This document shows positions 50,804-61,104 of a stretch of 64,000 nt of DNA, one piece after another (positions within the stretch are counted from its first letter, which is position 1; every line of letters starts with the position of its first letter). The notes beneath the pieces were generated by a model. It did no database searches. It worked only from the letters and a program-made list of their open reading frames with translations, and was not told the DNA's origin. Source of the DNA: Promicromonospora sp. MEB111 (GTDB taxonomy: Bacteria; Actinomycetota; Actinomycetes; Actinomycetales; Cellulomonadaceae); assembly GCF_030209445.1 (NCBI RefSeq), contig NZ_JARVSD010000019.1, forward strand, positions 84,684 to 148,683. Reading direction: 5' to 3'. A program made the translations under genes and the position numbers.

Positions 50804-51982
50804 TCACTCCAGCGGGCCCAGGAGGGACTGGGCCACCGTGGCGTGGGCGGCGTCGTCGCTGGACGGGTGGAAGATGCCCGCCAGCACGTCCCGGTACAGG
50901 CGGCCGAGCTCGGACCCGTTGAAGTACGTGGAGCCGCCGGACACCCGCACCGCCTGGTCGACGATCTCGCGGGCCGCCTCGGTGACGCGCACCTTGAGCC
51001 CGGCGGTGGCCCGTAACCAGCCCGCGCCGCGGTCGAGCGTGGGGTCCGCCGCCGACGTGTCGAGGTCGCGGGTGATCCCGTCGATCTGGAGCCAGACGCT
51101 GTCCTGGGCGAGGGCCATGTCGGCGATGCGGCGGCGGACGTCGGGGTCCTGCGCATAGGCCTTGCCGGTCTTCATCGACGTGCGCTTGTTCACGGCCTCG
51201 ACCGCGAGCTCCAGCGCCCGGTCGGCGATCCCCGCGTACACCGACGCCAGCAGCACCTCGAACGACGTGAAGATGCCCAGCACGTACGGGTCCAGCGAGG
51301 GGCCCGGCGGCAGCAGGCGCAGCACGCGGTCGGCGGGCGCGTGGGCGCCGTCGAGCAGCGTGGAGCGCGACTGGGAGGCGCGCATGCCGAGGGTGTCCCA
51401 GTCGTCGAGGATCTCGAACCCGCCGCCGTCGCGCGTGATGAAGGCGTGCACCAGGCGTGGTGCGCCGTTCCTGCCGTGGCGCAGCACGCCGGACTTCTCG
51501 AGGCCGAGCACGCCCAGCCGCGTCCAGGCGGGGGAGTTGGACGTGAAGATCTTCCGGCCGTGGAACGTGTACCCGCCCGAGCCGTCGGGCCGGGCCTCCG
51601 TGCGCGAGCCGAGCAGCACCAGGTCGTTGCCGGGCTCGGAGTAGCCGAACCCGAACACCTCGCCCGACGCCGCCTCCCGCAGCAGCCAGTCCAGCGACGA
51701 GTCGCCGCGCTCGTGCAGATAGCGGCCCACGCCGACCCAGACGTGGTGCATGTTCACGGCCAGCGCCGTCGCCGGCGCGTGCGCGGCCAGGCGTGCCTGC
51801 TCGTGGGCGGTCTCACGCAGCGTGAGCCCGCCCCCGCCGAAGGCCGTGGGGACCATCGCGCCGAGGTAGCCGGACGCCTGGAGGTCGGCCAGGTCCTCGG
51901 CGAAGAAGGCGTTGTCCCGGTCGTAGTCGGCGGCACGTTCGCGAATGTCGGCAAGCAGCTCGCCGGACAGGAGATCGGTCAC
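50804..51982 (-). CDS. Acyl-CoA dehydrogenase-like flavoprotein
   Basis: 392 aa from GTG 51982. Three-domain ACAD fold: LASGYLGAMVPTAFGGGG-like N-domain (LQASGYLGAMVPTAFGGGGL), FGFGYSEPGNDLVLLGSRTEA, FHGRKIFTSNSPAWTRLGVLGL, GMRASQSRSTLLDGAHAP, and a C-terminal helical bundle. The catalytic EGT motif expected near the end of true dehydrogenases is absent; the region reads YRDVLAGIFHPSSDDAAH. It may therefore be a DszC-like flavin monooxygenase or other ACAD-fold enzyme. The start is 9 bp after the PucR gene on the same strand. Confidence 0.85.
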   Translation of the reverse strand: MTDLLSGELLADIRERAADYDRDNAFFAEDLADLQASGYLGAMVPTAFGGGGLTLRETAHEQARLAAHAPATALAVNMHHVWVGVGRYLHERGDSSLDWLLREAASGEVFGFGYSEPGNDLVLLGSRTEARPDGSGGYTFHGRKIFTSNSPAWTRLGVLGLEKSGVLRHGRNGAPRLVHAFITRDGGGFEILDDWDTLGMRASQSRSTLLDGAHAPADRVLRLLPPGPSLDPYVLGIFTSFEVLLASVYAGIADRALELAVEAVNKRTSMKTGKAYAQDPDVRRRIADMALAQDSVWLQIDGITRDLDTSAADPTLDRGAGWLRATAGLKVRVTEAAREIVDQAVRVSGGSTYFNGSELGRLYRDVLAGIFHPSSDDAAHATVAQSLLGPLE

Positions 51983-51988
51983 GTCACG

Positions 51989-51994
51989 AGGCTA
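51989..51994 (-). promoter_or_regulatory. -10-like element of the ACAD-like gene
   Basis: Minus strand TAGCCT, 6 nt, GTG 51982. Its first three bases are the PucR stop codon TAG. The ACAD-like gene may therefore be both read through from pucR and transcribed from here. Confidence 0.4.
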
Positions 51995-53239
51995 ACCCTG
52001 GGAGGGGCCGGGGTGGTGCTGGTTTTCGGCTGGTTGTCCGGTGAGTATTGCCGCAGGGTGAATTGTACCGAGAACGGTGGGTTGCAGCCGGCGGGCGCGC
52101 ACGGCCGCGTAGAGCTCGGCGGCGGCCCGCGGGTCGTTGACGTCGCGGCCGGTCAGGTCCGCGACGCGCGCCAGCCGGTTCAGCACCGTGTTGCGGTGGC
52201 AGTGCAGCGCCGCGGCGGCCCGGGTGCCCGACCCGCCGTGCTCGAACCACGCCTCGACGGTGGCCAGGAGCAGCTCCTCGTCCCGGGGGTCGCGCTCGCG
52301 GAGCCCGCCGAGGACGGCGAGGGCGAGCTCGCCGGCGCGTCCGTCGTCGGCGGCCAGCAGCGCGTCCAGCGGGCGGTCGCCGAAGCACGAGAGCCCGGCC
52401 TGCCCGGGGGACAGCGACCGCACCGCGGTGCGGGCCTGGGCGAGGGCGGCGGGCGCATCGGCGAGGTGGGTGAACGGGCGGCTCGCGCCGGTCCGGGTGC
52501 CCGCGGCGAGACCGGTCAGCGCCTCCTGGGCGTCCGGGGAGGTGGGAGCGGCCACGAGCGTGAGCCGGTCGCCCTCGTGGATCAGCCAGCGCGTGGTCAC
52601 CCGGGCGGCGTCGGACGCCGGGAGGTCCGGCCGGGCCGCCGCGCCGGACCTCGAACCCGGCACCCCGCCCGACGCCGGTCCCTGCGCCGTGACCGCGACC
52701 ACCAGCATCACGTCCGCGGGCAGCCCGAGGGCGCGCCGCGCGGTCTCCAGGTCCTGGACGGCTCCGGTCAGGATGCCGCGCAGGAGCTCGGTGCGGGCCA
52801 TGCTCTCGCCGAAGCCCGCCGCGGCCTCCAGGTGGCTCCGCACCGCGACGTTCGACGAGCGGTCGATCGCGGACCAGACCCGCGAGGACGCGCGCAGCAG
52901 CGCGCCGGTGTCGGACTGGTGCCGCAGCCGCCGCGCGAGCTCCTCCCAGATGCGCAGCCCGGCGAGCCGGTAGGCGTCCTGGAGCAGGTCGAGCTGGATG
53001 CCCTCGGCGGCCGTGACCCGGCCGGTCTCCCGGGCGGGCGCGAGCGACGAGGTCTCACCGGCGAGGGCGGTGAGGATCTCCGCGACGTTCGCCCGGACCA
53101 GCGGCTGGACGACGGCGGCGGGGAGCCGGGTCTCGCTGTACACGGGCTCGGCGTGCAGGATGCCGTCGGCCACCTGCTCGCTCAGCAGATCCAGCGCATC
53201 GCGGAGGTCATGACGCCCAGTCGCGGCGATGTCCGACAT
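51992..53239 (-). CDS. PucR/CdaR family helix-turn-helix regulator
   Basis: 415 aa from ATG 53239. The N-terminal half is helical (RsbRD-like, [53 protein letters not shown] in parts). A GGDEF-like middle follows. The C-terminus has the Puc[26 protein letters not shown] then [25 protein letters not shown]. Divergent from the aldehyde dehydrogenase gene and upstream of the ACAD-like gene, so it probably governs both. Effector unknown. Confidence 0.9.
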   Translation of the reverse strand: MSDIAATGRHDLRDALDLLSEQVADGILHAEPVYSETRLPAAVVQPLVRANVAEILTALAGETSSLAPARETGRVTAAEGIQLDLLQDAYRLAGLRIWEELARRLRHQSDTGALLRASSRVWSAIDRSSNVAVRSHLEAAAGFGESMARTELLRGILTGAVQDLETARRALGLPADVMLVVAVTAQGPASGGVPGSRSGAAARPDLPASDAARVTTRWLIHEGDRLTLVAAPTSPDAQEALTGLAAGTRTGASRPFTHLADAPAALAQARTAVRSLSPGQAGLSCFGDRPLDALLAADDGRAGELALAVLGGLRERDPRDEELLLATVEAWFEHGGSGTRAAAALHCHRNTVLNRLARVADLTGRDVNDPRAAAELYAAVRARRLQPTVLGTIHPAAILTGQPAENQHHPGPSQG

Positions 53240-53246
53240 GCCTGGC

Positions 53247-53252
53247 AGCCTA
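53247..53252 (-). promoter_or_regulatory. -10-like element of pucR-type gene (leaderless)
   Basis: Minus strand TAGGCT, 7 nt, ATG 53239; no Shine-Dalgarno. Confidence 0.5.
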
Positions 53253-53408
53253 GTCGCGGCGTCCCGGTTGTGCATCGAAGGTCGAAATGTAAAGACGCGA
53301 CGGGGTCTCGCCCTGGACCGGCTCCGACCCCTAGGCTATTGGAGCGCCGGTCAGCGAGGCCCGGCCCGGCGGTCGAGCTGGACAGAGTGCGGTCGAAGGA
53401 GACAGCGG

Positions 53409-55112
53409 ATGAGCGTGACGGACGCGCAGGCCACCACCGAGCGCGAGCTCGACCAGGCGGTCGACGAGCTCAAGGTCGGCGCGGAGCGGTGGGCGCAGCT
53501 GCCCGTCGCCGACCGGGCGGCGCTGTTCCGGCGGGTCCATGCCGCGGTCGTCGAGGTCGCGCACGAGTGGGCGACCACGGCGGCCAGGGCGAAGAACATC
53601 GACCCGTCCGCGCCGTACGCGGGCGAGGAGTGGATGACCGGACCGTACGGGGCGCTGGAGAGCGCGGCCGCGTACGCGCGGTCCTACGAGGCGCTCGCCG
53701 CGGGCCGGTCGCCGGCCGACGGCCTCCGGGTCGGCACGGCCCCGGGCGGCCGCGTGGCGGTCAAGGTGCTCCCGCGCAACGCCCAGGAGTGGGTGCTGTT
53801 CAACGGCTTCCGGGCCGAGGTGTGGATGCCGCCGGGCGTGGGCGAGCACCAGGTGCGCACCGAGGCGGGCCTGGGCGCCGGGAAGGTCGGCGAGTACGGC
53901 GGGGTTGGGCTCGTGCTGGGTGCCGGCAACATCTCGTCGATCGCCCCGCTGGACGCGTTCTACGAGCTCGTGGCGCACAACCGCGCCTCCATCGTGAAGC
54001 TCAACCCCACCTTCGGCGCGCTGCTCGACGTGTACCGCCGGGCGCTCGCCCCCCTGATCGAGGTCGGCGCGGTCCGGGTCGTCACGGGTGACGGCGCCGT
54101 CGGGGCCTACCTGACGCGGCACCCCGGCATCGACAAGGTGCACATCACCGGCTCCGCCGCGACGCACGACGCGATCGTGTGGGGCACCGGCGAGGAGGCC
54201 GAGCTGCGCCGGGCGGCCGACGACCCCCGGCTCACGGTGCCGATCACGAGCGAGCTGGGCGGCGTCGCGCCGATGATCGTGGTGCCCGGGCGGTGGAGCG
54301 CCGCCGACCTGCGGTTCCAGGCCGAGCACCTGGTCTCGATGCGGCTGCACAACGCGGGCCACAACTGCATCGCGGGCCAGCTCGTGGTGCTGTCGGCGGA
54401 CTGGCCGCAGAAGGACGACTTCCTCGCCGAGCTGCGCGGCGCGCTCGCGCGGATGCCCGCCCGCGACCCCTGGTACCCCGGCACGGCGGCCAAGGTCGCC
54501 CGGGCCGACGACACGCACCCGGACGCCGAGCACCTGGCCGGCCGGATCCTCATGGAGGTGACCGCGGGCGACCCGGCGTGCTCCGACGAGTACTTCGCGC
54601 CCGTGCTGGCCTGGACGCAGCTCCCGGGCACCGGCGCCGAGTTCCTGCGTGCCGCCGTCGGCTTCGCCAACGACTCCCTGTACGGCACCCTGGGCGCGAA
54701 CGTGGTGGTGCGGCCGCAGGACCGCCGGGCGATGGGGTCCGCGTTCGACGACGCGATCGCCGACCTGCGCTACGGCACCGTCGCGATCAACGCGTGGACC
54801 GGCGTCGGCTTCCTGCTGCCCGGCGCGACGTGGGGTGCGTTCCCGGGGCACACGGTGGCCGACATCGGTTCGGGGATCGACGTGGTGCACAACGGGAACC
54901 TGCTGTCCGGACCCGAGCGGACCGTGGTGACCGGGCCGTTCCGCCCGTTCCCGCGCAGCGTGCTGCACGGTGAGTTCTCGCTCTTTCCGAAGCCGCCGTG
55001 GTTCAGTGGTTCCCGGAGCGTGACGGACACGGGCCGGCAGCTGACCCGCTACGCGGCGGCGCCGTCGTGGGGGCGGCTGGTGCCGGTCCTGCTCGCGGCG
55101 TTCCGTGCCTGA
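53409..55112 (+). CDS. Aldehyde dehydrogenase family protein
   Basis: 567 aa with GGAG 8 nt upstream of ATG. NAD(P)-dependent ALDH fold: GLVLGAGNISSIAPLDAFYE (cofactor), VKLNPTFG, HITGSAATHDAIVWG, general base Glu282 in TSELGGVAPMIVV and nucleophile Cys320 in HNAGHNCIAGQLVV. It is about 70-90 residues longer than common ALDHs, with a C-terminal extension (FRPFPRSVLHGEFSLFPKPPWF) and a short bridging region, so it may be a distinct subfamily. A TAGGCT motif at 53332-53337 could be its -10. Divergent from pucR. Confidence 0.88.
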   Translation: MSVTDAQATTERELDQAVDELKVGAERWAQLPVADRAALFRRVHAAVVEVAHEWATTAARAKNIDPSAPYAGEEWMTGPYGALESAAAYARSYEALAAGRSPADGLRVGTAPGGRVAVKVLPRNAQEWVLFNGFRAEVWMPPGVGEHQVRTEAGLGAGKVGEYGGVGLVLGAGNISSIAPLDAFYELVAHNRASIVKLNPTFGALLDVYRRALAPLIEVGAVRVVTGDGAVGAYLTRHPGIDKVHITGSAATHDAIVWGTGEEAELRRAADDPRLTVPITSELGGVAPMIVVPGRWSAADLRFQAEHLVSMRLHNAGHNCIAGQLVVLSADWPQKDDFLAELRGALARMPARDPWYPGTAAKVARADDTHPDAEHLAGRILMEVTAGDPACSDEYFAPVLAWTQLPGTGAEFLRAAVGFANDSLYGTLGANVVVRPQDRRAMGSAFDDAIADLRYGTVAINAWTGVGFLLPGATWGAFPGHTVADIGSGIDVVHNGNLLSGPERTVVTGPFRPFPRSVLHGEFSLFPKPPWFSGSRSVTDTGRQLTRYAAAPSWGRLVPVLLAAFRA

Positions 55113-55147
55113 CGGCGCCGGCTGACATCACGTCCTGACGCCGCACC

Positions 55148-55171
55148 GGCCGGACCAACGGGGGTCCGGCC
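55148..55171 (+). terminator. Intergenic hairpin between ALDH and acyl-CoA ligase genes
   Basis: GGCCGGACC (55148-55156) pairs perfectly with GGTCCGGCC (55163-55171), 6-nt loop, 23 bp before the next start. It may terminate or only attenuate transcription. Confidence 0.4.
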
Positions 55172-55193
55172 ACCGAACCGAGGGAGACCGACC

Positions 55194-56780
55194 ATGGTGA
55201 TCCGCAGCCCGCTGCCCGACGTGGAGATCCCGTCCGTCAGCGTGTACGAGTACCTGTTCGGCACGATCACGGACGCGGAGCTGGAGCGCGTGGCGGTGGT
55301 CGACGGCGTCAGCGGGGCGGCCACGACGTTCCGCGCGCTGCGGGACCAGATCGACGCGGTGGCGGGAGCCGTGGCAGCGCGGGGGTTCGGGGTGGGCGAC
55401 GTCGTCGCCCTGCACGCGCCGAACGTCCCCGCCTACGTGACGGTGTTCCACGGCCTGCTGCGCGCCGGGGTCACCGTGACCACCGTGAACGCGCTGTCCA
55501 GCGCGCAGGAGATCGCCAAGCAGCTCGCCGACTCCGGTGCTCGGCTCATGATCACCGTCTCGGCGCTGCTCGCCGCGGGGGAGGCCGGGGCCAGGGACGC
55601 CGGACTCGAGGACGACCAGATCGTGGTGCTCGACGGGGCCGAGGGCCGCACGTCCCTCGCCGACCTCCTGGCCGACCCGCGCCCGGCCCCCGACGTGACG
55701 TTCGACCCGGCGACGCACCTCGCGGTGCTGCCGTACTCGTCGGGCACGACGGGCCGCCCCAAGGGTGTGATGCTCACGCACACCAACCTCGTGGCGAACG
55801 TGGCGCAGTCCATGGCGATCGGCGTGGGGTCCGACGACGTGGTGCCGTGCGTCCTGCCGTTCTTCCACATCTACGGCATGACGGTGCTGCTCAACCTGGC
55901 CCTGCGCACCCGCGCCCGGCTCGTGACGCTGCCCCGGTTCGACCTGGCCCAGTACCTGGGCGTGATCCAGGAGCACCGGGCGACCTTCCTGTTCGTGGCG
56001 CCGCCCATCGCGCTCGCGCTGGCGAAGCACCCGCTGGTGGACTCCTACGACGTGACCAGCGTCCGGGCCGTGCTCTCGGGGGCGGCGCCGTTCGGCGAGA
56101 GCCTCGCGGGCGCCGTGCGCGACCGGCTCGGCGAGCACGTGCGCGTGCTGCAGGGCTACGGCATGACCGAGATGTCGCCGGTCTCGCACTGCATCCCGTT
56201 CGACCGCGCGGACATCCCGTCCGGCTCGGTGGGACTGCTGGTGGCGGGCATGGAGGCCAGGATCGTCGACCCGGCGACGGGCGCGGAGATCGAGCAGCCC
56301 GCCGACGGCGTCTCCGGTCCCGGCGAGCTGCTGTGCCGCGGGCCGAACGTGATGGTCGGCTACCTGGGCAACCCCGAGGCGACGGCGGCCACGCTGGAGC
56401 CCGACGGGTTCATGCACACGGGCGACATCGTCACGGTCGACGCCGGCGGCGTGTTCCAGGTCGTGGACCGCCTCAAGGAGCTCATCAAGTACAAGGGCTA
56501 CCAGGTGCCGCCCGCGGAGCTGGAGGCGCTGCTGCTCTCCCACCCGCAGATCGCGGACGCCGCCGTGATCGGTCTGCCCGACGAGGAGGCAGGCGAGATC
56601 CCCAAGGCGTTCGTCGTGCCGGTGGCCGGGGCGTCGCTGACCGAGGCCGAGGTCATCGCCTTCGTCGCCGGGCACGTGGCCCCGTACAAGAAGGTGCGCT
56701 CGGTCGAGTTCATCGAGGCGGTGCCGAAGTCGGCGTCCGGCAAGATCCTGCGCAAGGACCTGCGGGCGACGGCGGGGTAG
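55194..56780 (+). CDS. AMP-dependent acyl-CoA synthetase (4-coumarate-CoA ligase-like)
   Basis: 528 aa, GAGGGAG before ATG. ANL superfamily motifs in order: YSSGTTGRPKGVMLTHTN (P-loop), VLPFFHIYGMTVLLNL, GYGMTEMSPVSHCIP, GDIVTVDAGGVFQVVDRLKELIKYKGYQVPPAELE in parts (hinge and A8), and the catalytic Lys in KSASGKILRKDL. The 4CL/long-chain type activates aromatic or fatty acids. With the upstream ALDH it could oxidise an aldehyde to an acid and then form its CoA ester. Confidence 0.93.
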   Translation: MVIRSPLPDVEIPSVSVYEYLFGTITDAELERVAVVDGVSGAATTFRALRDQIDAVAGAVAARGFGVGDVVALHAPNVPAYVTVFHGLLRAGVTVTTVNALSSAQEIAKQLADSGARLMITVSALLAAGEAGARDAGLEDDQIVVLDGAEGRTSLADLLADPRPAPDVTFDPATHLAVLPYSSGTTGRPKGVMLTHTNLVANVAQSMAIGVGSDDVVPCVLPFFHIYGMTVLLNLALRTRARLVTLPRFDLAQYLGVIQEHRATFLFVAPPIALALAKHPLVDSYDVTSVRAVLSGAAPFGESLAGAVRDRLGEHVRVLQGYGMTEMSPVSHCIPFDRADIPSGSVGLLVAGMEARIVDPATGAEIEQPADGVSGPGELLCRGPNVMVGYLGNPEATAATLEPDGFMHTGDIVTVDAGGVFQVVDRLKELIKYKGYQVPPAELEALLLSHPQIADAAVIGLPDEEAGEIPKAFVVPVAGASLTEAEVIAFVAGHVAPYKKVRSVEFIEAVPKSASGKILRKDLRATAG

Positions 56781-56785
56781 CGGCG

Positions 56786-57814
56786 ATGACGAACTCCCCG
56801 CGCCGGGGCAGGATGCTCGGCGCGCTCGTCCCCGGGAGCCAGCGGCGAGCCCTGCCCGAGGTGGCCGACCGGCTCGACCTCGACAGCGGGGAGACCCGCG
56901 CCAAGCGGTCCGCCTTCTGGGCGATGCTGGTGCTGTCGGGGGTGATCGCGGTGTCCGGCGTCGCGACGGACTCGACGGCCACCGTCATCGGCGCCATGAT
57001 CATCGCGCCCCTGTCGACACCGATCCTCGGGATCGGGCTCGGCATCGTCACCGGCGAGCGTCGCCGGATCGCGCGGTCCGTCGCCTACGTGCTCGGGGGC
57101 ATGGTCGTCGTCGTCGCGCTCGGCCTGCTCGCGGCCCTCGCCCTGCCCGCCACGTCGGACGTCGTGTCCAACTCACAGGTCACGGGGCGCACGTCGCCGG
57201 GGCTGGGGGACCTTGTCGCGGCCTTCGCCACGGGGTTCGCGGGGGCGATCGCGCTCGCGCGCCGGGACCTCGCCGACGTCCTGCCGGGCATCGCCATCGC
57301 CATCTCGCTCGTCCCGCCGCTGGGCGTGGTGGGTGTGTGCCTGGGGCAGGGTCAGCCGTCGCTCGCGCTGGGTGCGCTGCTGCTGTTCGTCTCGAACGCC
57401 GTGGCCCTCGTCATCGCGGCGACCGTGGTCTTCTCGGGTGTCGGGTACCTCCAGGACGCGCGCGCCGCGCGGCAGGGCGCGCCCGTTCCGCGGCGGCGCC
57501 GGGCGGTGCTCGTCGCGCTCGTCGCGGTGCTGGTCGTGGCCGTCCCGATGGTGGCGAACTCGCTGCAGGCCGCGCTCGCGGAGCTCTGGCTGAGCCAGGC
57601 CCGCTCGGCCGCGCAGGAGTGGGTGGGTACCGGGAACGACGCCACCGTGGAGGACGTCACCTGGCAGGGCCAGGACCTTGTCGTCGAGGTGCGCAGCCCG
57701 GATGCCGTGCCGGACGTCGCTCCGCTGCAGGACCAGGTGGACGCGATAGTCCCCTGGCAGCCGGAGGTGGTCGTGCTGCACACGGTGGGCGAGCGGGTCG
57801 AGAGCACGGGCTGA
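56786..57814 (+). CDS. DUF389 family membrane protein
   Basis: 342 aa from ATG 56786, 5 bp after the ligase stop. DUF389 (UPF/Rv0235-type) signature: AFWAMLVLSGVIAVSGVATDSTATVIGAMIIAPLSTPILGIGLGI in sequence, then GDLVAAFATGFAGAIALARRDLADVLPGIAIAISLVPPLGVVG. About six membrane helices and a C-terminal soluble domain of about 90 residues. Function unknown in the family. Confidence 0.9.
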   Translation: MTNSPRRGRMLGALVPGSQRRALPEVADRLDLDSGETRAKRSAFWAMLVLSGVIAVSGVATDSTATVIGAMIIAPLSTPILGIGLGIVTGERRRIARSVAYVLGGMVVVVALGLLAALALPATSDVVSNSQVTGRTSPGLGDLVAAFATGFAGAIALARRDLADVLPGIAIAISLVPPLGVVGVCLGQGQPSLALGALLLFVSNAVALVIAATVVFSGVGYLQDARAARQGAPVPRRRRAVLVALVAVLVVAVPMVANSLQAALAELWLSQARSAAQEWVGTGNDATVEDVTWQGQDLVVEVRSPDAVPDVAPLQDQVDAIVPWQPEVVVLHTVGERVESTG

Positions 57815-57861
57815 GACCGAGCCGGCCGGGTACGGGGCGTCCGGTGGCGGCGGCGTTCGGG

Positions 57862-57867
57862 TAGGGT
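57862..57867 (+). promoter_or_regulatory. -10-like element of ddl (leaderless)
   Basis: TAGGGT, 8 nt, ATG 57876; no Shine-Dalgarno. Confidence 0.45.
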
Positions 57868-57875
57868 CGGGCGCG

Positions 57876-59057
<1,182 letters not shown>

Positions 59058-59121
59058 TCGCCTGTACTCTGCCTCTGACCAGGGCCGGGACCGTCCGGCT
59101 GGTGGTGCATGAGGAGGCAGG

Positions 59122-59655
59122 ATGCTGGGCGAACCCCGCTACAGCTACGCGGTGCGCGACGTGCGGGTGGCGAACGGGGTGCTCAGCATCGGGCTGACCT
59201 CCTTCGCCCTCGGCAACGTGATGCGGGTCGAGGTGATCGGCGTGGCCAAGCCGCAGCCCATCGGGGCCTGGGCCAACCAGGTGGCCTACCCGTTCTGCAT
59301 CGCCGCGGTGGCCCTGCTGCTGCTCCGCATGGCCGGGGCCGACGACGTCCCGTGGGAGGCCGCCTTCGCCACGGCCTGCGCGGGACTCGCGTGGCCCGCG
59401 ACCCGCGCGTGGCAGCGCACCGGGCTCTGGAAGCCGATCTGGAAGTACCCGGTGTTCGCCCTGCAGATGGTCACGGCCTCCCAGCACGTGCACCGGATCT
59501 GCGCGCACGACGCCCGGCACCTCGCCGCGCTGGCCGAGCTGGTGGGCGCGGCGATGAAGGACCCGTCGATCTCCTACCACGGGAGCATCCAGCTCATCTC
59601 GAACGCAGACTCGCTGCACACGCTGGAGGCGGGGCGGGACTCGATGGTGCGCTGA
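59122..59655 (+). CDS. DUF6232-like membrane protein
   Basis: 177 aa, GAGGAGG before ATG. A short beta-rich N-terminus (YSYAVRDVRVANGVLSIG, VMRVEVIGVAKP) is followed by two membrane helices (AYPFCIAAVALLLLRM, AAFATACAGLAWPATRAW) and a mixed C-terminal region. Layout resembles actinobacterial DUF6232 proteins; function unknown. Family call is tentative. Confidence 0.65.
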   Translation: MLGEPRYSYAVRDVRVANGVLSIGLTSFALGNVMRVEVIGVAKPQPIGAWANQVAYPFCIAAVALLLLRMAGADDVPWEAAFATACAGLAWPATRAWQRTGLWKPIWKYPVFALQMVTASQHVHRICAHDARHLAALAELVGAAMKDPSISYHGSIQLISNADSLHTLEAGRDSMVR

Positions 59656-59682
59656 GCCGGTCCTGGTCTCAGCGGGCGGTGT

Positions 59683-60462
59683 TCAGCGCACGGTGGGGTG
59701 CGGGTCCAGGCCGAACCGCACCAGCAGGGAGGACACCAGGTCCTCGTGCAGCGCCACGTGGTCGCCGAAGGCGAACTCCTGGTGCCCGTACACGGCCATG
59801 CACTGCAGGCCGTAGACCTGCCGCCAGCTCGTCACCATGAGGTGGGCGATGCCGAGCGGCAGGTCCTGCCCGCCCACGGCGTCGCGGTACCGGCGCACCT
59901 GCTCGGCCAGCTCGGGGTCGAGCTCGTCGTCGGCCGGGCGGGGGATGCCGGAGGCGGCCAGCTCGCGGAACAGCGGCACGTAGTGGCCGCCGATCATCTC
60001 CGCCATGCGGCGCTGGAGATCGTGGCTCTCGGGCAGCTCCGAGCTGATGCCCGAGCCGATGACCAGGTCGAACTCCGCCGGGTTCCGGACCGCCCAGTCC
60101 AGGGAGGCGCGGGTCGAGGCGACCAGCGCCGCAGCGACGTCGCCGGGCTCCTGCCGGGCGACGGCGGCGCCGAGCGTGGCCAGCACCTCCTCGACGATCA
60201 GCTCGCAGAGCTGCGCGATGACGTCCTGCCGGTTCTCGAAGTGCCGGTACAGCGCGGGCGGCGTGACGCCGACCTCCTTGGCGATCGCGGCCATCGTGAG
60301 CTTGCTCAGGCCGTGCTGCCCGGCGATCTGGTGGCGGGCCGCGTCGAGCACCTCGCGGTGCAGCTCGTCACGCAGGCGCTCCCGCCGGGACTGGACGGGC
60401 GGGTCCGCATCGACGGTCGCCGGCTGCCCCGTGGCGGGTCGTTCTGTCACGGCAGGGCTCAC
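59683..60462 (-). CDS. TetR family transcriptional regulator
   Basis: 259 aa from GTG 60462, with GAAGGAG 5 nt upstream, overlapping the DUF3515 stop by 4 nt. Residues about 1-25 are disordered. TetR HTH at about 28-75: LHREVLDAARHQIAGQHG then AAIAKEVGVTPPALYRHFENRQDVI. A TetR_C domain follows. The gene pair DUF3515-TetR is co-transcribed. Target unknown. Confidence 0.9.
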   Translation of the reverse strand: MSPAVTERPATGQPATVDADPPVQSRRERLRDELHREVLDAARHQIAGQHGLSKLTMAAIAKEVGVTPPALYRHFENRQDVIAQLCELIVEEVLATLGAAVARQEPGDVAAALVASTRASLDWAVRNPAEFDLVIGSGISSELPESHDLQRRMAEMIGGHYVPLFRELAASGIPRPADDELDPELAEQVRRYRDAVGGQDLPLGIAHLMVTSWRQVYGLQCMAVYGHQEFAFGDHVALHEDLVSSLLVRFGLDPHPTVR

Positions 60463-60950
60463 TGACACTCCTTCGTGGCAGGTACCTGGGTCACGGCATC
60501 GGCGAGGTCGGCGATGAACGACGTCGAGTGGTCGTCCGTGACCGCGGGCGGGACGATCACCTCGACCGCGGGGTCGCGGCCGTAGGTGACGAACGACCAG
60601 GTGCCCTGGTCGTCGGTCGTGACGATCCAGTCGACGGTGGTCCCGTCGCCCGAGTCCACGTGCTGGCAGTCCCCGGACGGGCCGAGCTGCTCCACGCCGC
60701 AGCGCATCGTGACGGCGCCGCCCGGCTCGCCCCAGGCCGCCGTGGCCTGGGCGTCGGTCGGCACCTTGGGCAGGTCCTCGCCGAGCTCGTCGGGCACGGC
60801 GAGCAGCACCTCCGCGCACAGCGGGTCGGCGGCGTCGGGCGCGACCTCCACCCCGATCGTCCGCGCGCAGCCGCCCAGAGCCACGGCGGTGAGGGCCGCG
60901 GCGGCCAGCACGGCGACGGTCCGGGGGGTGACGATTCGGGCGGGAAGCAC
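60459..60950 (-). CDS. DUF3515 lipoprotein
   Basis: 163 aa. Lipobox ALGGC with lipidated Cys28. DUF3515 pattern: DPLCAEVLLAVPDELGEDLP, AAWGEPGGAVTMRCGVEQLGPSGDCQHVD, VDWIVTTDDQGTWSFVTYGRDPAVEVIVP. The family is a conserved neighbour of ddl and thiL in actinobacteria, and its function is not known. First gene of a two-gene transcript with the TetR gene. Confidence 0.92.
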   Translation of the reverse strand: MLPARIVTPRTVAVLAAAALTAVALGGCARTIGVEVAPDAADPLCAEVLLAVPDELGEDLPKVPTDAQATAAWGEPGGAVTMRCGVEQLGPSGDCQHVDSGDGTTVDWIVTTDDQGTWSFVTYGRDPAVEVIVPPAVTDDHSTSFIADLADAVTQVPATKECQ

Positions 60951-60956
60951 GGAGAT

Positions 60957-60962
60957 ACGTTA
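60957..60962 (-). promoter_or_regulatory. -10-like element of the DUF3515 gene (leaderless)
   Basis: Minus strand TAACGT, 6 nt, GTG 60950; no Shine-Dalgarno. Confidence 0.5.
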
Positions 60963-61092
60963 CCCGTCCGGGGAGCGTGCCCGCCCCGGCGCCCGCCCGG
61001 GGCCCGTGACCGTACGGCCCGCGCGCAGGGTCCGGCACCGCTGCGGCCCGCGCGCGCCGGGCCGGATGCCGCGCCGGAGCGGGGCGGCACCT

Positions 61093-61098
61093 TAAGGT
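61093..61098 (+). promoter_or_regulatory. -10-like element of thiL (leaderless)
   Basis: TAAGGT, 6 nt, GTG 61105; no Shine-Dalgarno and no room for a TPP riboswitch. Confidence 0.5.
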
Positions 61099-61104
61099 CT
61101 TCCA

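Noticed and set aside
50731..50922. Short plus-strand frame over the 42-bp repeats
   Set aside because: It reads through the repeats and antisense of the ACAD-like gene; no ribosome site or conserved sequence.
53229..53408. 60-codon N-terminal extension of the aldehyde dehydrogenase
   Set aside because: It would start inside the pucR gene; ATG 53409 has a good ribosome site and fits the ALDH N-terminus.
60963..61104. TPP riboswitch before thiL
   Set aside because: The gap lacks the conserved THI-box sequences and a -10 element sits 6 nt before the start.
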